Assembly: GCF_015686695.1 (NCBI RefSeq) | Contig: NZ_JADPMR010000001.1 | Coordinates: 3,022,990 to 3,086,989, forward strand | From: Vibrio nitrifigilis | GTDB taxonomy: Bacteria; Pseudomonadota; Gammaproteobacteria; Enterobacterales; Vibrionaceae | Direction: 5' to 3' | Length of the DNA stretch: 64,000 bases | Shown: one piece after another, positions 8,832 through 19,500 of the stretch | Layout of the letters: each line of letters opens with the position of its first letter | Position numbering within the stretch: position 1 is the stretch's first letter | Notes under the pieces: generated by a model | The model's input: the letters and a program-made list of their open reading frames with translations, nothing else | Database searches by the model: none | Told to the model about the DNA's origin: nothing | Translations under genes and position numbers: made by a program

Positions 8832-9749
8832 ATGATCAGACAACGTACTCTGAAAGAAATAGTGAAAACAACTGGGGTGGGATTACACTCTGGTCGTAAA
8901 GTCACATTAACTCTTCGCCCTGCTGCTGCAAATACTGGGATTATCTACCGTCGTACCGACTTGAATCCACCAGTTGATTTTCCTGCTAATCCTGAAGACG
9001 TTCGCGATACTATGCTGTGTACAGCACTAGTGAACGATGAAGGTGTGCGCATCTCCACGGTTGAACACTTAAGTTCAGCATTGTCTGGGATGGGAATTGA
9101 CAACCTGATTGTTGAAGTTGATGCACCAGAAATCCCAATCATGGATGGCAGCGCGAGTCCATTTGTGTTCCTTCTACAACAAGCGGGTGTAGAAGAACTC
9201 AATGCGCCAAAACGTTTCATCCGTGTTAAGAAACCAGTTCGTATCGAAGATGGTGATAAGTGGGTAGAAATTCTTCCCCACAATGGTTTCAAAATGGATT
9301 TCGAGATTGAATTTAATCACCCTGCTATCGATAGTGATGGGCAGCACATGGTGTTTGATTTTTCTTCTCAAGGTTTTGTGAAAGACATTTCTCGTGCACG
9401 TACCTTTGGTTTTATGCGTGATATTGAGTACCTTCAATCACAGAATTTATGTTTAGGTGGTAGCTTTGACTGTGCAATCGTTCTTGATGATTACCGAATC
9501 TTGAATGAAGATGGTCTGCGCTTTGACAGTGAATTTGTTACGCACAAAGTATTGGATGCAATTGGCGATTTATATATGTGCGGTCACCCAATTGTTGGGG
9601 AATTCCGTGCCTTTAAATCAGGTCATGGTTTGAATAACCAACTATTGCGTGCATTGTTAGCAAATCAAGAAGCTTGGGAATGGGCAACATTCGAAGAAGA
9701 AGTTGGTTCTCCGGTAATGTTTGCTGAACCTAATACTGTACTAGCATAA
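8832..9749 (+). CDS. lpxC: UDP-3-O-acyl-N-acetylglucosamine deacetylase
   Basis: Zinc deacetylase that performs the first committed step of lipid A synthesis in the cytoplasm. At 305 aa it is full length. Zinc and catalytic motifs are visible: the histidine in STVEHLSSALSGMGIDN (about residue 79), the HKVLDAIGD motif carrying the second zinc histidine and aspartate, and SGHGLNNQLL with the catalytic histidine near residue 265. A TTTGAGGCAAGTAG ribosome site precedes the ATG. Confidence 0.98.
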   Translation: MIRQRTLKEIVKTTGVGLHSGRKVTLTLRPAAANTGIIYRRTDLNPPVDFPANPEDVRDTMLCTALVNDEGVRISTVEHLSSALSGMGIDNLIVEVDAPEIPIMDGSASPFVFLLQQAGVEELNAPKRFIRVKKPVRIEDGDKWVEILPHNGFKMDFEIEFNHPAIDSDGQHMVFDFSSQGFVKDISRARTFGFMRDIEYLQSQNLCLGGSFDCAIVLDDYRILNEDGLRFDSEFVTHKVLDAIGDLYMCGHPIVGEFRAFKSGHGLNNQLLRALLANQEAWEWATFEEEVGSPVMFAEPNTVLA

Positions 9750-9812
9750 TTGAAATAGATTTAAACGGTTGGATTAAACGCTTTTATCTGTTTTAACTGA
9801 AAGAATTATTTG

Positions 9813-9840
9813 AAAAGCCAGACGTAAGTCTGGCTTTTTT
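9813..9840. terminator. Bidirectional terminator between lpxC and dciA
   Basis: Arms AGCCAGAC and GTCTGGCT around a GTAA loop, with A-rich sequence before and T6 after on the plus strand, and T4 on the minus strand. It serves the converging lpxC and dciA genes. Confidence 0.85.
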
Positions 9841-9853
9841 GATCCTAAGATTT

Positions 9854-10315
9854 TTATCTCTTCTTTGCCATATCGGCAAGTCGCTGGAGTCGCTTCTGGA
9901 TTTTGTCTGGAGCATGTTCAGCCACTGCCAATAAATATCCAGCGGCATCTTCCGAAATTGGGGGGCGTGACTTTGCCTCTTTTTGCGTTTCAACGTCATT
10001 GTTCTTAATTCGGTAAATCGCTGGGTTTATGCGTATTTCAATTGAAATTAATTTAGCAAATCCATGATTTCGCAATTGATTTAGGATATTTAATCGATCA
10101 CGTTCGATCTTCATTTTTAACCCAGCACTGGCTGCTTCGATCACCAGTTGACCATGGCGAATATTTGCCGCACGAATATGATCTTCTGTCCCTCTCGGCA
10201 AGATCTTTTTTAGTGCTTGGTTGATCATTAAGATCTCACCTGCGTGTTCTTGTAGTTTTTTAAAGCGAGACCCATCAACTAACTCAGTTGTTGCGGTCGG
10301 TCTATGATCTCTCAT
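9854..10315 (-). CDS. dciA: DciA (DUF721), replicative helicase loader
   Basis: A 153-aa DUF721 protein. DciA is the ancestral bacterial loader of the DnaB helicase, and the V. cholerae protein is a studied example. The first ~100 residues form the KH-like domain typical of the family (core around ILPRGTEDHIRAANIRHGQ and LKMKIERDRLNILNQL); the C-terminal third is charged, lysine- and glutamine-rich, and probably flexible. It lies between lpxC and secA on the opposite strand, the place where E. coli has secM. Confidence 0.85.
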   Translation of the reverse strand: MRDHRPTATTELVDGSRFKKLQEHAGEILMINQALKKILPRGTEDHIRAANIRHGQLVIEAASAGLKMKIERDRLNILNQLRNHGFAKLISIEIRINPAIYRIKNNDVETQKEAKSRPPISEDAAGYLLAVAEHAPDKIQKRLQRLADMAKKR

Positions 10316-10780
10316 TGGGATAATCCTATGATGGTCGTCTTTATTATATAAACATAGCCTATGATCGCATGTCTAATAGCCGTGAGGCTAGTCATTTGTT
10401 GATGGCAAAGTTTTAGTCGAAAATATCGTCAAATAACAATAATGAGTCTTGTCCAAACATTACTTGCCGATATGTGCGTTTTTTGCTCATTTATACGGCA
10501 TTCAAACTGCTCAACTATTGATAGATCAAGTGAAAAACCTTAGGTTAAGTACACAAATTCCCAAGTAAGATCGAAACACAGAGGATTGTTGTTGGTCGTA
10601 GGGACAAAAATTCCTTAAACTAGGCGCTACTTATATCTAAATGCCTTGAAAATGAACATTGTCATCACCATATATCAAGACATATGACTTATCTCAGTAT
10701 CCTTAGTTGATAACAGAAAGAGACTAAAGGCATTAAGAAGTCGATCGATGACGATCTAATTACAGAGAGATCCACAAGAA
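10316..10780. other. 465-bp dciA-secA intergenic region
   Basis: Holds the divergent promoters of dciA and secA. No open frame resembles SecM: no signal-peptide ORF runs into secA and no stall-like motif is present. A weak TTGATA at 10518 has only a poor -10 partner (TAGGTT at 10541). I see no convincing riboswitch or terminator. The secA ribosome site is AGAGAGATCCACAAGAA before 10781. Confidence 0.5.
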
Positions 10781-13495
10781 ATGATAACTAAGTTACTGAC
10801 AAAGGTAATTGGCAGTCGTAATGATCGTACATTGCGTAGCTTGAGAAAGATTGTTAAAGAAATCAATAACTACGAGCCAGCTTTTGAAGCTTACTCCGAT
10901 GAAGAATTAAAAGCAAAAACTGCAGAATTTCGCCAACGTCTAGAGCAAGGTGAAACTCTAGACCAACTTCTTCCTGAAGCATTTGCAACTGTTCGTGAAG
11001 CCTCTAAACGTATTTATGGTATGCGTCACTTTGACGTACAGCTTATTGGTGGAATGGTGCTAAATAGCGGTGAAATCGCTGAAATGCGCACTGGTGAAGG
11101 TAAAACCCTTACCGCGACATTGCCTGCCTATCTTAATGCTCTTCCTCAGAAAGGGGTTCATATCGTTACAGTCAATGATTACTTGGCTAAACGTGATGCG
11201 GAAACTAACCGTCCTTTATTCGAATTCCTAGGTATGACCGTTGGTGTTAACGTGCCAAACATGCCGCCTCATGAGAAACAACAAGCGTATAAAGCGGATA
11301 TTCTTTACGGAACAAATAACGAATTTGGTTTCGACTATTTGCGTGACAACATGGCATTTCGTGTTGAAGACCGTGTTCAAGGTGAGCGCTTCTTTGCCAT
11401 TGTCGATGAAGTTGACTCAATATTAATTGATGAAGCGCGAACTCCTCTTATTATTTCGGGTCCTGCTGAAGACAGTTCAGAGCTGTATGCGCGCATCAAT
11501 ACCCTGATTCCATACCTGAAATTACAAGATCAAGAAGACTCAGAAGAATACCGTGGTGATGGCCACTACACCGTTGATGAGAAATCTAAGCAAGTTTACT
11601 TGACTGAAACGGGTCAAGAGTACGTTGAAGAATTACTTGTCACTAACGGTCTAATGGAAGAAGGCGATACGCTATATTCTCCGACCAATATCAGTCTGCT
11701 ACACCACGTGAATGCAGCGCTGCGTGCTCACGTATTGTTCGAACGTGACGTTGACTACATCGTAAATGAAAAAGGCGAAGTGGTTATCGTTGATGAACAT
11801 ACAGGCCGTACGATGGAAGGTCGTCGTTGGTCTGATGGTTTACACCAAGCGGTAGAAGCAAAAGAAGGCGTAAAAATTCAAAACGAGAACCAGACTCTGG
11901 CATCTATTACGTTCCAGAACTATTTCCGTTTGTATGAAAAACTGTCAGGTATGACCGGTACTGCTGATACTGAAGCATTTGAGTTCCAACAAATTTACGG
12001 TTTAGAAACCGTGGTTATTCCGACTAACCGCCCAATCCGTCGTATTGATATGCCTGATATGGTTTATCGTACTGAAGCGGAAAAATTTGCTGCAATCATT
12101 CAAGATATTCAGAAATGTGTTGAGAAAGGTCAACCTGTTTTGGTTGGTACGGTTTCGATTGAAAAATCAGAGCTGTTATCAAACGCATTGAAGAAAGCTA
12201 AGATTAAACACAATGTACTGAACGCTAAATTCCATGAAAAAGAAGCGGAAATTGTAGCAAGTGCTGGTATGCCTGGTGTTGTGACTATTGCAACTAACAT
12301 GGCAGGTCGTGGTACCGATATTGTATTGGGTGGTAGCTGGCAATCTAAAGTTGAAACTCTGGATGAGCCGACTCAAGAGCAGATCGACAAGATCAAAGCG
12401 GAATGGAAAGAAATTCACGAGAAAGTACTAGAAGCGGGTGGTTTACATATCATTGGTACTGAACGTCACGAATCTCGTCGTATCGATAACCAGTTGCGTG
12501 GTCGTTCTGGCCGTCAAGGTGACCCAGGTTCAACTCGTTTCTACTTATCGATGGAAGATACTTTATTACGTATCTTTACCTCTGACCGTATGGCCAGCCT
12601 AATTCAGAGCGGTATGGAAGAAGGTGAAGCGATTGAAAGTAAAATGCTATCGCGCTCCATTGAAAAAGCTCAGCGTAAAGTAGAAGGTCGTAACTTCGAC
12701 ATTCGTAAACAATTACTTGAATACGATGATGTCGCTAATGATCAACGTAAAGTGGTTTACGAACTACGCGATGCTTTACTTGGCACTGATGATATTAGTG
12801 AAATGCTTAATCAACATCGTGAAGACGTACTGCACGCTGTTATTGACCAATTTATTCCGCCACAAAGTTTGGAAGATATGTGGGATATTTCTGGTCTAGA
12901 AGAACGCTTGAAAAACGACTTTGATCTAGAACTTCCGATTCAGAAATGGTTAGACGAAGACGATAGTCTTCATGAAGAAACGCTACGTGAACGTGTTGTA
13001 GAAGAAGCGGTTCGTGTCTACGGTGAAAAAGAAGAAGCGGTTGGCTCTGAAGTGATGCGCAACTTCGAAAAATCAGTCATGTTGCAAACACTGGATACAT
13101 TGTGGAAAGAGCACTTGGCTGCGATGGATCATTTGCGTCAAGGTATCCATCTACGTGGTTATGCTCAAAAAGATCCAAAACAAGAGTACAAACGTGAATC
13201 GTTTGAACTGTTTGAAGGTCTGCTTGATGCGTTGAAAGCGGATGTCATTATGGTGCTGTCTAAAGTTCGAGTTCAACAACAAGAAGAAGTCGAACGAATG
13301 GAAGCTCAGCGTATTGCTCAGGCAGAAGAAGCTGCTCGTTTGGCTAAAGAACATAATGGTGAAATGAGCGAGCAAGATAATGTGAATGATGGACAACCGA
13401 TCACTCGTGATTATCCAAAAGTTGGCCGTAATGATCCATGCCCATGCGGTAGTGGTAAAAAATACAAACATTGTCACGGTAGAATCACTCACTGA
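10781..13495 (+). CDS. secA: SecA preprotein translocase ATPase
   Basis: Motor ATPase that drives unfolded preproteins through SecYEG. The 904 residues are of normal length. Motifs: Walker A region MRTGEGKTLTATLP near residue 101, DEAD-type box VDEVDSILIDEAR, GTVSIEKSE and TNMAGRGTDIVLGG in the second nucleotide-binding domain, GRSGRQGDPGS, and a C-terminal zinc finger CPCGSGKKYKHCHG that binds SecB and lipid. A Glu/Gln-rich linker precedes the zinc finger. It is followed by its own terminator and mutT. Confidence 0.98.
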   Translation: MITKLLTKVIGSRNDRTLRSLRKIVKEINNYEPAFEAYSDEELKAKTAEFRQRLEQGETLDQLLPEAFATVREASKRIYGMRHFDVQLIGGMVLNSGEIAEMRTGEGKTLTATLPAYLNALPQKGVHIVTVNDYLAKRDAETNRPLFEFLGMTVGVNVPNMPPHEKQQAYKADILYGTNNEFGFDYLRDNMAFRVEDRVQGERFFAIVDEVDSILIDEARTPLIISGPAEDSSELYARINTLIPYLKLQDQEDSEEYRGDGHYTVDEKSKQVYLTETGQEYVEELLVTNGLMEEGDTLYSPTNISLLHHVNAALRAHVLFERDVDYIVNEKGEVVIVDEHTGRTMEGRRWSDGLHQAVEAKEGVKIQNENQTLASITFQNYFRLYEKLSGMTGTADTEAFEFQQIYGLETVVIPTNRPIRRIDMPDMVYRTEAEKFAAIIQDIQKCVEKGQPVLVGTVSIEKSELLSNALKKAKIKHNVLNAKFHEKEAEIVASAGMPGVVTIATNMAGRGTDIVLGGSWQSKVETLDEPTQEQIDKIKAEWKEIHEKVLEAGGLHIIGTERHESRRIDNQLRGRSGRQGDPGSTRFYLSMEDTLLRIFTSDRMASLIQSGMEEGEAIESKMLSRSIEKAQRKVEGRNFDIRKQLLEYDDVANDQRKVVYELRDALLGTDDISEMLNQHREDVLHAVIDQFIPPQSLEDMWDISGLEERLKNDFDLELPIQKWLDEDDSLHEETLRERVVEEAVRVYGEKEEAVGSEVMRNFEKSVMLQTLDTLWKEHLAAMDHLRQGIHLRGYAQKDPKQEYKRESFELFEGLLDALKADVIMVLSKVRVQQQEEVERMEAQRIAQAEEAARLAKEHNGEMSEQDNVNDGQPITRDYPKVGRNDPCPCGSGKKYKHCHGRITH

Positions 13496-13509
13496 TCCTA
13501 TTGATAAAT

Positions 13510-13540
13510 AAAAAAGAGTCGCTAAGGCGACTCTTTTTTT
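13510..13540 (+). terminator. secA terminator
   Basis: A-rich 5' side, arms GAGTCGC and GCGACTC around TAAG, then T7. A classical Rho-independent terminator 15 bp after secA. Confidence 0.9.
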
Positions 13541-13594
13541 AGATAAAATGACGTCCCAGATGAGTTTTACGCTTCAATGAGTCGAAGGAAGAAT

Positions 13595-13993
13595 ATGAAA
13601 CGCACGCATATTGTTGCTGGTATTATTTTAAACCCAGCCCAAACACATGTATTTATTACCAAGCGTCCAAGTGATAAACATAAAGGTGGCTTTTGGGAGT
13701 TTCCTGGTGGAAAAGTGGAAGCGGGTGAATCTGTTGAAGTAGCAATGAGTCGAGAATTGTTTGAAGAGATTGGCATTGAAGTCACAGCGCAACAGTCTTT
13801 CCAACAGTTAGAGTTTGATTATCCTGAGAAGTCACTCAAATTTGATTTTCAAACAATTACTGCTTTTAATCATGAGCCTTATGGAAAAGAAGGGCAGGAA
13901 GGCCTTTGGGTCGCAGTCGAATCGTTATCTGATTACACTTTTCCTGAAGCGAATGTGCCAGTTTTAGAGCAAGTGATGAAAGAGTTTTGCTAA
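13595..13993 (+). CDS. mutT: MutT, 8-oxo-dGTP diphosphatase
   Basis: Nudix hydrolase that clears 8-oxo-dGTP from the nucleotide pool and so prevents A:T to C:G changes. The start at ATG 13595 gives 132 aa and has a GAAGGAAGAAT ribosome site; an ATG at 13577 would add six residues and lacks a good site. The Nudix box is complete: GGKVEAGESVEVAMSRELFEEIG, which places the metal-binding REL-EE glutamates near residues 53-57. It follows secA, as in E. coli, but after a strong terminator, so it probably has its own promoter. Confidence 0.93.
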   Translation: MKRTHIVAGIILNPAQTHVFITKRPSDKHKGGFWEFPGGKVEAGESVEVAMSRELFEEIGIEVTAQQSFQQLEFDYPEKSLKFDFQTITAFNHEPYGKEGQEGLWVAVESLSDYTFPEANVPVLEQVMKEFC

Positions 13994-14093
13994 GTGCTAG
14001 CAAGACATTCGGATAGTTGGTAGTTTAGATAGATACAGTTGGAACACCGAGCAAACAATATTAAGCCGGTTTAAGAGAATGGAGAATAATGCA

Positions 14094-14903
14094 ATGGTAA
14101 GAATTGCAATTGCTGGCGCTGCTGGTCGAATGGGAAGAAATCTTGTAAAAGCGGCAAATCACAACCCTAACTCAAGTGTTGGTGCTGGTTCAGAGCGCCC
14201 TGAGTCTTCTTTAGTTGGAGTTGATATTGGTGAACTGTGTGGTGAAAGCCGTTTGGATGTATCACTCGTCGATAATTTAGAGCAGTCCATCGAACAATTT
14301 GATGTAATTATTGATTTCACAGCACCTAAAAGTACTCTGGCAAACATTGAGCTTTGTAAGAAATATAATAAAAAACTGGTCATTGGTACTACTGGTTTTA
14401 GTGATGAAGAACGTACTTTAATCGACGAAGCAGCGAAAGAAATATCTATCGTAATGGCTCCCAACTACAGTGTTGGAGTAAACCTTGTTTTTAAACTGCT
14501 TGAAAAAGCGGCGAAAGTGATGGGTGATTACTGCGATATCGAAATTGTTGAAGCGCATCACCGTCATAAAGTCGATGCACCATCTGGTACTGCTATCGGT
14601 ATGGGTGAGGCTATTGCAGGAGCGATGGGCAATAAGCTCAGTGATGTTGCTGTTTATGCTCGTGAAGGTATTACGGGTGAACGTACTCGTGACGAAATTG
14701 GTTTTGCGACAATTCGAGCGGGTGACATTGTTGGTGAACATACTGCGATGTTTGCTGATATCGGTGAGCGTGTAGAGATTACTCATAAGGCGACCGATCG
14801 TATGACATTTGCTAATGGTGCTGTGCGTGCAGCTATCTGGTTAGCGGACAAACCAGCAGGCTTTTATACGATGACCGAAGTTCTTGAACTGAATAGTTTG
14901 TAA
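14094..14903 (+). CDS. dapB: 4-hydroxy-tetrahydrodipicolinate reductase
   Basis: NAD(P)H-dependent reductase of the diaminopimelate/lysine pathway, cytoplasmic homotetramer. The start at ATG 14094 (269 aa) has a GGAG nine bases upstream; an ATG at 14079 would add five residues. Seen: the dinucleotide motif IAGAAGRMGRN at the N-terminus, IIDFTAPKSTL, GTTGFS and the substrate motif EAHHRHKVDAPSGTA with the catalytic histidine and lysine. A terminator follows closely, so dapB is probably transcribed alone or with mutT. Confidence 0.97.
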   Translation: MVRIAIAGAAGRMGRNLVKAANHNPNSSVGAGSERPESSLVGVDIGELCGESRLDVSLVDNLEQSIEQFDVIIDFTAPKSTLANIELCKKYNKKLVIGTTGFSDEERTLIDEAAKEISIVMAPNYSVGVNLVFKLLEKAAKVMGDYCDIEIVEAHHRHKVDAPSGTAIGMGEAIAGAMGNKLSDVAVYAREGITGERTRDEIGFATIRAGDIVGEHTAMFADIGERVEITHKATDRMTFANGAVRAAIWLADKPAGFYTMTEVLELNSL

Positions 14904-14916
14904 AATACATAATTAT

Positions 14917-14944
14917 GCGTCACCTAAGGGTGGCGCTTTTTTTT
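14917..14944 (+). terminator. dapB terminator
   Basis: Arms GCGTCACC and GGTGGCGC (one G-T wobble) around TAAG, followed by T8. Confidence 0.9.
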
Positions 14945-15262
14945 ATCTATCCATTACTCGTTTTTTTATTAGAAAAAATAACTGGTCTAAAAAAGCAATT
15001 TCTGGTGCATTTAATTGTGTTTTTTGTCGCTTATGAATGCTTTTTTGTTTCTAGTTCCTATTTTTTATTATTAAGTTTGTGGTGATATCGTTTGCTTATG
15101 TGGGTAAATTCGCTATCGTTCTCTGGGGAGTATGTGGTGGTGGTTTTTTAGTCATATCTCATTCACATTAGAAAGGGATAATAGAAAAAGCATCGTTTTC
15201 ACCTTTTTTACGCAAAATCTTTAAATAAACCAAGAAATATTCATTTTATTTTTTACTCAATA

Positions 15263-15291
15263 TTGACAGGTTTCGTTGTGCTAATTAGAAT
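15263..15291 (+). promoter_or_regulatory. carAB promoter
   Basis: TTGACA (15263-15268), 17-bp spacer and TAGAAT (15286-15291), 105 bp before the carA start. The leader after the promoter is about 100 nt. The sequence upstream of it (14945-15262) is very AT-rich with long T runs and no gene. An imperfect ARG-box-like stretch lies just before the -35 (around 15235-15255), but I would not call it an operator without a matrix search. Confidence 0.7.
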
Positions 15292-15396
15292 ACCGCCAAT
15301 TTGTCTGTAAGACCCAAAAGCAATTTTAAATCGCGAAATGGAAGGCAAATGTGAAGTTTAATTTAAATTTTTTGCATTTTTATTCTGGAGGTTGTC

Positions 15397-16536
15397 TTGA
15401 GTAAATCAGCACTGTTAGTCCTAGAAGATGGGACAGTGTTCCGCGGAGTGTCCATCGGCGCAGATGGTTCATCCGTTGGTGAAGTCGTTTTTAATACCTC
15501 GATGACGGGGTATCAAGAAATCCTCACTGATCCTTCCTATTCTCAACAAATCGTTACTCTTACTTATCCTCACATTGGCAATACCGGTACCAATACCGAA
15601 GATGAAGAATCCACTGCGATTCATGCTCAAGGCCTTGTGATCCGCGATCTCCCTCTTATTGCTTCTAACTTCCGCAGCGAAAAATCCCTTTCTGATTACC
15701 TTAAAGATAACAATATTGTTGGTATTGCTGATATCGACACACGTAAGTTGACTCGTCTATTACGTGAAAAAGGTGCTCAGATCGGTTGTATCGTTGCTGG
15801 TGATAACTTGGATGAAGCTTTAGCTCTAACTAAGGCAAAAGAATTCCCAGGCCTAAAAGGCATGGATTTAGCGAAAGTAGTAACCACAAAAGAAGCTTAC
15901 CCTTGGAAACAAGGCTCTTGGTCACTAGAGAATGGTTTACCACAAGCAAAAGATGATAGTGAATTACCTTATCATGTTGTTGCTTATGACTTTGGAGCAA
16001 AACGTAACATCTTACGTATGCTTGTTGACCGAGGCTGTCGACTAACGGTTGTTCCTGCTGAAACTTCAGCAGAAGAAGTGTTAGCGTTGAATCCTGACGG
16101 TATTTTCTTATCAAATGGCCCTGGTGACCCAGAACCATGTACTTACGCGATTGAAGCGACTAAGACTTTCTTAGATAAAGGTATTCCAGTATTTGGTATC
16201 TGTTTAGGTCACCAAATCTTGGCTTTGGCGTCTGGCGCTAAAACTATCAAAATGAAGTTTGGTCACCACGGTGCTAACCACCCAGTAAAAGACTTAGATC
16301 GTGATGTAGTGATGATTACTTCGCAGAACCATGGTTTTGCTGCTGATGAAGCGACGTTACCTGACAATCTACGTGCGACTCATAAATCGCTGTTTGATGG
16401 TTCTCTACAAGGTATTCATCGTACAGATAAGCCAGCATTTAGTTTCCAGGGTCACCCAGAAGCGAGCCCTGGTCCACATGATGCTGCGCCATTATTTGAC
16501 CACTTTATCGATTTGATTCAACAACACCGCGCTTAA
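15397..16536 (+). CDS. carA: Carbamoyl-phosphate synthase small (glutaminase) subunit
   Basis: Hydrolyses glutamine and passes ammonia to CarB for carbamoyl phosphate, which feeds arginine and pyrimidine synthesis. The 379 residues hold an N-terminal CarA domain (MTGYQEILTDPSY) and a class I glutamine amidotransferase domain with catalytic cysteine in FGICLGHQILALA (about residue 269), and the histidine and glutamate in FQGHPEASPGP. The start is TTG at 15397, after a strong CTGGAGG ribosome site; E. coli carA also starts with TTG. It is followed 16 bp later by carB. Confidence 0.97.
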   Translation: MSKSALLVLEDGTVFRGVSIGADGSSVGEVVFNTSMTGYQEILTDPSYSQQIVTLTYPHIGNTGTNTEDEESTAIHAQGLVIRDLPLIASNFRSEKSLSDYLKDNNIVGIADIDTRKLTRLLREKGAQIGCIVAGDNLDEALALTKAKEFPGLKGMDLAKVVTTKEAYPWKQGSWSLENGLPQAKDDSELPYHVVAYDFGAKRNILRMLVDRGCRLTVVPAETSAEEVLALNPDGIFLSNGPGDPEPCTYAIEATKTFLDKGIPVFGICLGHQILALASGAKTIKMKFGHHGANHPVKDLDRDVVMITSQNHGFAADEATLPDNLRATHKSLFDGSLQGIHRTDKPAFSFQGHPEASPGPHDAAPLFDHFIDLIQQHRA

Positions 16537-16552
16537 TTTGGAGTAGTAAACA

Positions 16553-19500
16553 ATGCCAAAACGTACTGACATAAAGAGCATTCTAATCTTAGGTGCTGGT
16601 CCTATTGTTATCGGTCAGGCTTGTGAGTTTGACTACTCAGGTGCTCAAGCTTGTAAAGCGCTGCGCGAAGAGGGTTATCGAGTTATCCTTGTGAACTCAA
16701 ACCCTGCAACTATCATGACTGACCCAGAGATGGCTGATGCGACTTATATCGAGCCAATCAACTGGGAAGTTGTGCGCAAAATTATTGAGAAAGAACGCCC
16801 TGATGCCATTCTGCCAACCATGGGTGGTCAAACAGCACTGAACTGTGCTTTGGATTTAGAAAAATACGGTGTATTGGCTGAATTCAATGTCGAGATGATT
16901 GGTGCAACTGCTGACGCGATTGATAAAGCGGAAGACCGTTCTCGTTTTGATAAAGCGATGAAGTCGATTGGTCTTGAATGTCCTCGTGCTGATACTGCAA
17001 AAAGCATGGAAGAAGCCTACAAAGTCCTAGAGATGGTTGGCTTTCCTTGTATCATCCGCCCTTCATTTACCATGGGTGGTACTGGTGGTGGTATCGCATA
17101 CAATAAAGAAGAGTTTGACGATATCTGTCGTCGAGGTTTAGACCTATCTCCAACCAATGAGCTATTAATCGATGAATCACTTATCGGTTGGAAAGAGTAC
17201 GAGATGGAAGTGGTTCGTGACAAAAACGACAACTGTATCATCGTATGTTCTATCGAAAACTTTGACGCAATGGGAATCCACACTGGTGACTCAATCACAG
17301 TGGCTCCTGCGCAAACGCTTACAGATAAAGAATACCAATTAATGCGTAACGCTTCTCTAGCGGTATTGCGTGAAATTGGTGTTGAAACAGGTGGTTCAAA
17401 CGTTCAGTTTGGTATCAACCCGAAAGATGGCCGCATGGTTATCATCGAGATGAACCCTCGTGTATCTCGTTCTTCTGCACTTGCATCGAAAGCAACAGGT
17501 TTCCCTATTGCAAAAGTGGCAGCAAAATTGGCGATCGGCTACACCCTAGACGAGCTAATGAACGACATCACTGGTGGCGCTACCCCAGCATCATTCGAAC
17601 CTACTATCGACTACGTTGTTACTAAGATTCCTCGTTTTAACTTCGAGAAATTTAATGGCTCTAACGACCGTCTCACCACTCAGATGAAATCAGTGGGTGA
17701 GGTGATGGCGATTGGTCGTAACCAACAAGAATCACTGCAAAAAGCACTTCGCGGCCTTGAAGTAGGCGCGACTGGTTTCGATAGTATGGTTGATCTTGAA
17801 GCGCCTGATGCATTAACTAAGATTCGTTATGAGCTAAAAGAAGCTGGCGCTCAGCGTATCTGGTATATTGCTGATGCATTCCGTGCAGGTATGTCTGTTG
17901 ATGGCATCTTCAATCTAACTAACATTGACCGCTGGTTCTTGGTTCAAATTGAAGAGCTAATTCAACTAGAAGCTGATATTAAAGCGGGTGGTTTTGCTGG
18001 TTTAACTGAAGATGTACTGCGTCGTGTTAAGCGTAAAGGTTTTGCCGATGCTCGCTTATCTAAACTGCTTGGCGTAGCTGAAAAAGAAATTCGTCGAGTA
18101 CGTGACCAATACAATATTCACCCTGTATACAAACGCGTGGATACTTGTGCGGCTGAATTTGCATCAGATACTGCTTACATGTACTCATCTTACGATGAAG
18201 AGTGTGAAGCAAACCCAACTGATCGTGAGAAAATAATGGTTCTGGGTGGTGGTCCAAACCGTATCGGTCAAGGTATCGAATTTGATTACTGTTGTGTACA
18301 CGCTTCACTAGCACTGCGTGAAGACGGTTACGAAACCATCATGGTGAACTGTAACCCAGAAACAGTATCAACTGACTACGATACATCAGATCGCCTGTAC
18401 TTCGAGCCCGTTACTCTGGAAGATGTTCTTTCAATTGTACGTGTTGAAAAACCAAAAGGTGTGATTGTTCAATACGGTGGTCAAACTCCTCTGAAATTGG
18501 CTCGTGAACTTGAAGCATTTGGTGTGCCAATTATCGGTACTAGCCCAGATGCTATCGACCGTGCTGAAGATCGCGAACGTTTCCAACACGCTGTTCAACG
18601 TCTAGGTTTGAAACAGCCTGAAAACGCAACGGTTACAGCGATTGATCAAGCAGTAGAAAAAGCAAGAGAGATTGGTTACCCATTAGTGGTTCGTCCTTCA
18701 TATGTATTGGGTGGCCGTGCAATGGAAATCGTATACGATGAAGCAGACCTGCGTCGTTACTTCAATGAAGCGGTAAGTGTTTCTAATGAATCACCAGTCC
18801 TTCTTGATCGTTTCCTAGATGATGCAACGGAAGTGGATATCGATGCTATCTGTGACGGTGAGCGTGTGCTTATCGGTGGTATCATGGAGCATATTGAACA
18901 AGCGGGTGTTCACTCTGGTGACTCTGCATGTTCGCTTCCTGCTTACACGCTAAGCCATGAAATTCAAGATAAAATGCGTGAAGAAGTTGAAAAACTGGCA
19001 TTTGAACTTGGCGTTCGCGGTCTAATGAATACTCAGTTTGCAGTTAAAGATAACGAAATCTATCTGATTGAAGTGAACCCTCGTGCTGCACGTACGGTTC
19101 CATTCGTATCAAAAGCAACGGGTGCTCAGTTAGCGAAAATTGCTGCTCGTGTCATGGTTGGTCAAACACTTGAACAACAAGGTTACACGAAAGAAATTAT
19201 CCCACCTTACTACGCAGTGAAAGAAGTGGTTCTGCCATTTAACAAATTCCCTGGCGTTGACCCACTGTTAGGCCCTGAAATGCGCTCAACGGGTGAAGTT
19301 ATGGGGATTGGTGAAACATTCGCTGAAGCCTTCGCAAAAGCAGAAATGGCTTGTGGTAGTTACTACCCAGAAGCGGGGCGTGCGCTTCTTTCTGTTCGTG
19401 ATGGTGATAAAGAGCGTGTTGTAGACCTTGCATCTAAGCTCGTTAAGCTTGGTTACAAACTTGATGCCACTCACGGTACAGCTGTTATTCTTGGCGAAGC

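Noticed and set aside
10316..10780. secM-like leader gene before secA
   Set aside because: No ORF with signal peptide and ribosome site leads into secA and no arrest-like motif is visible.
15230..15262. ARG box overlapping the carAB promoter
   Set aside because: AT-rich sequence gives partial matches by chance; the two-box palindromic pattern is not clear enough to claim.
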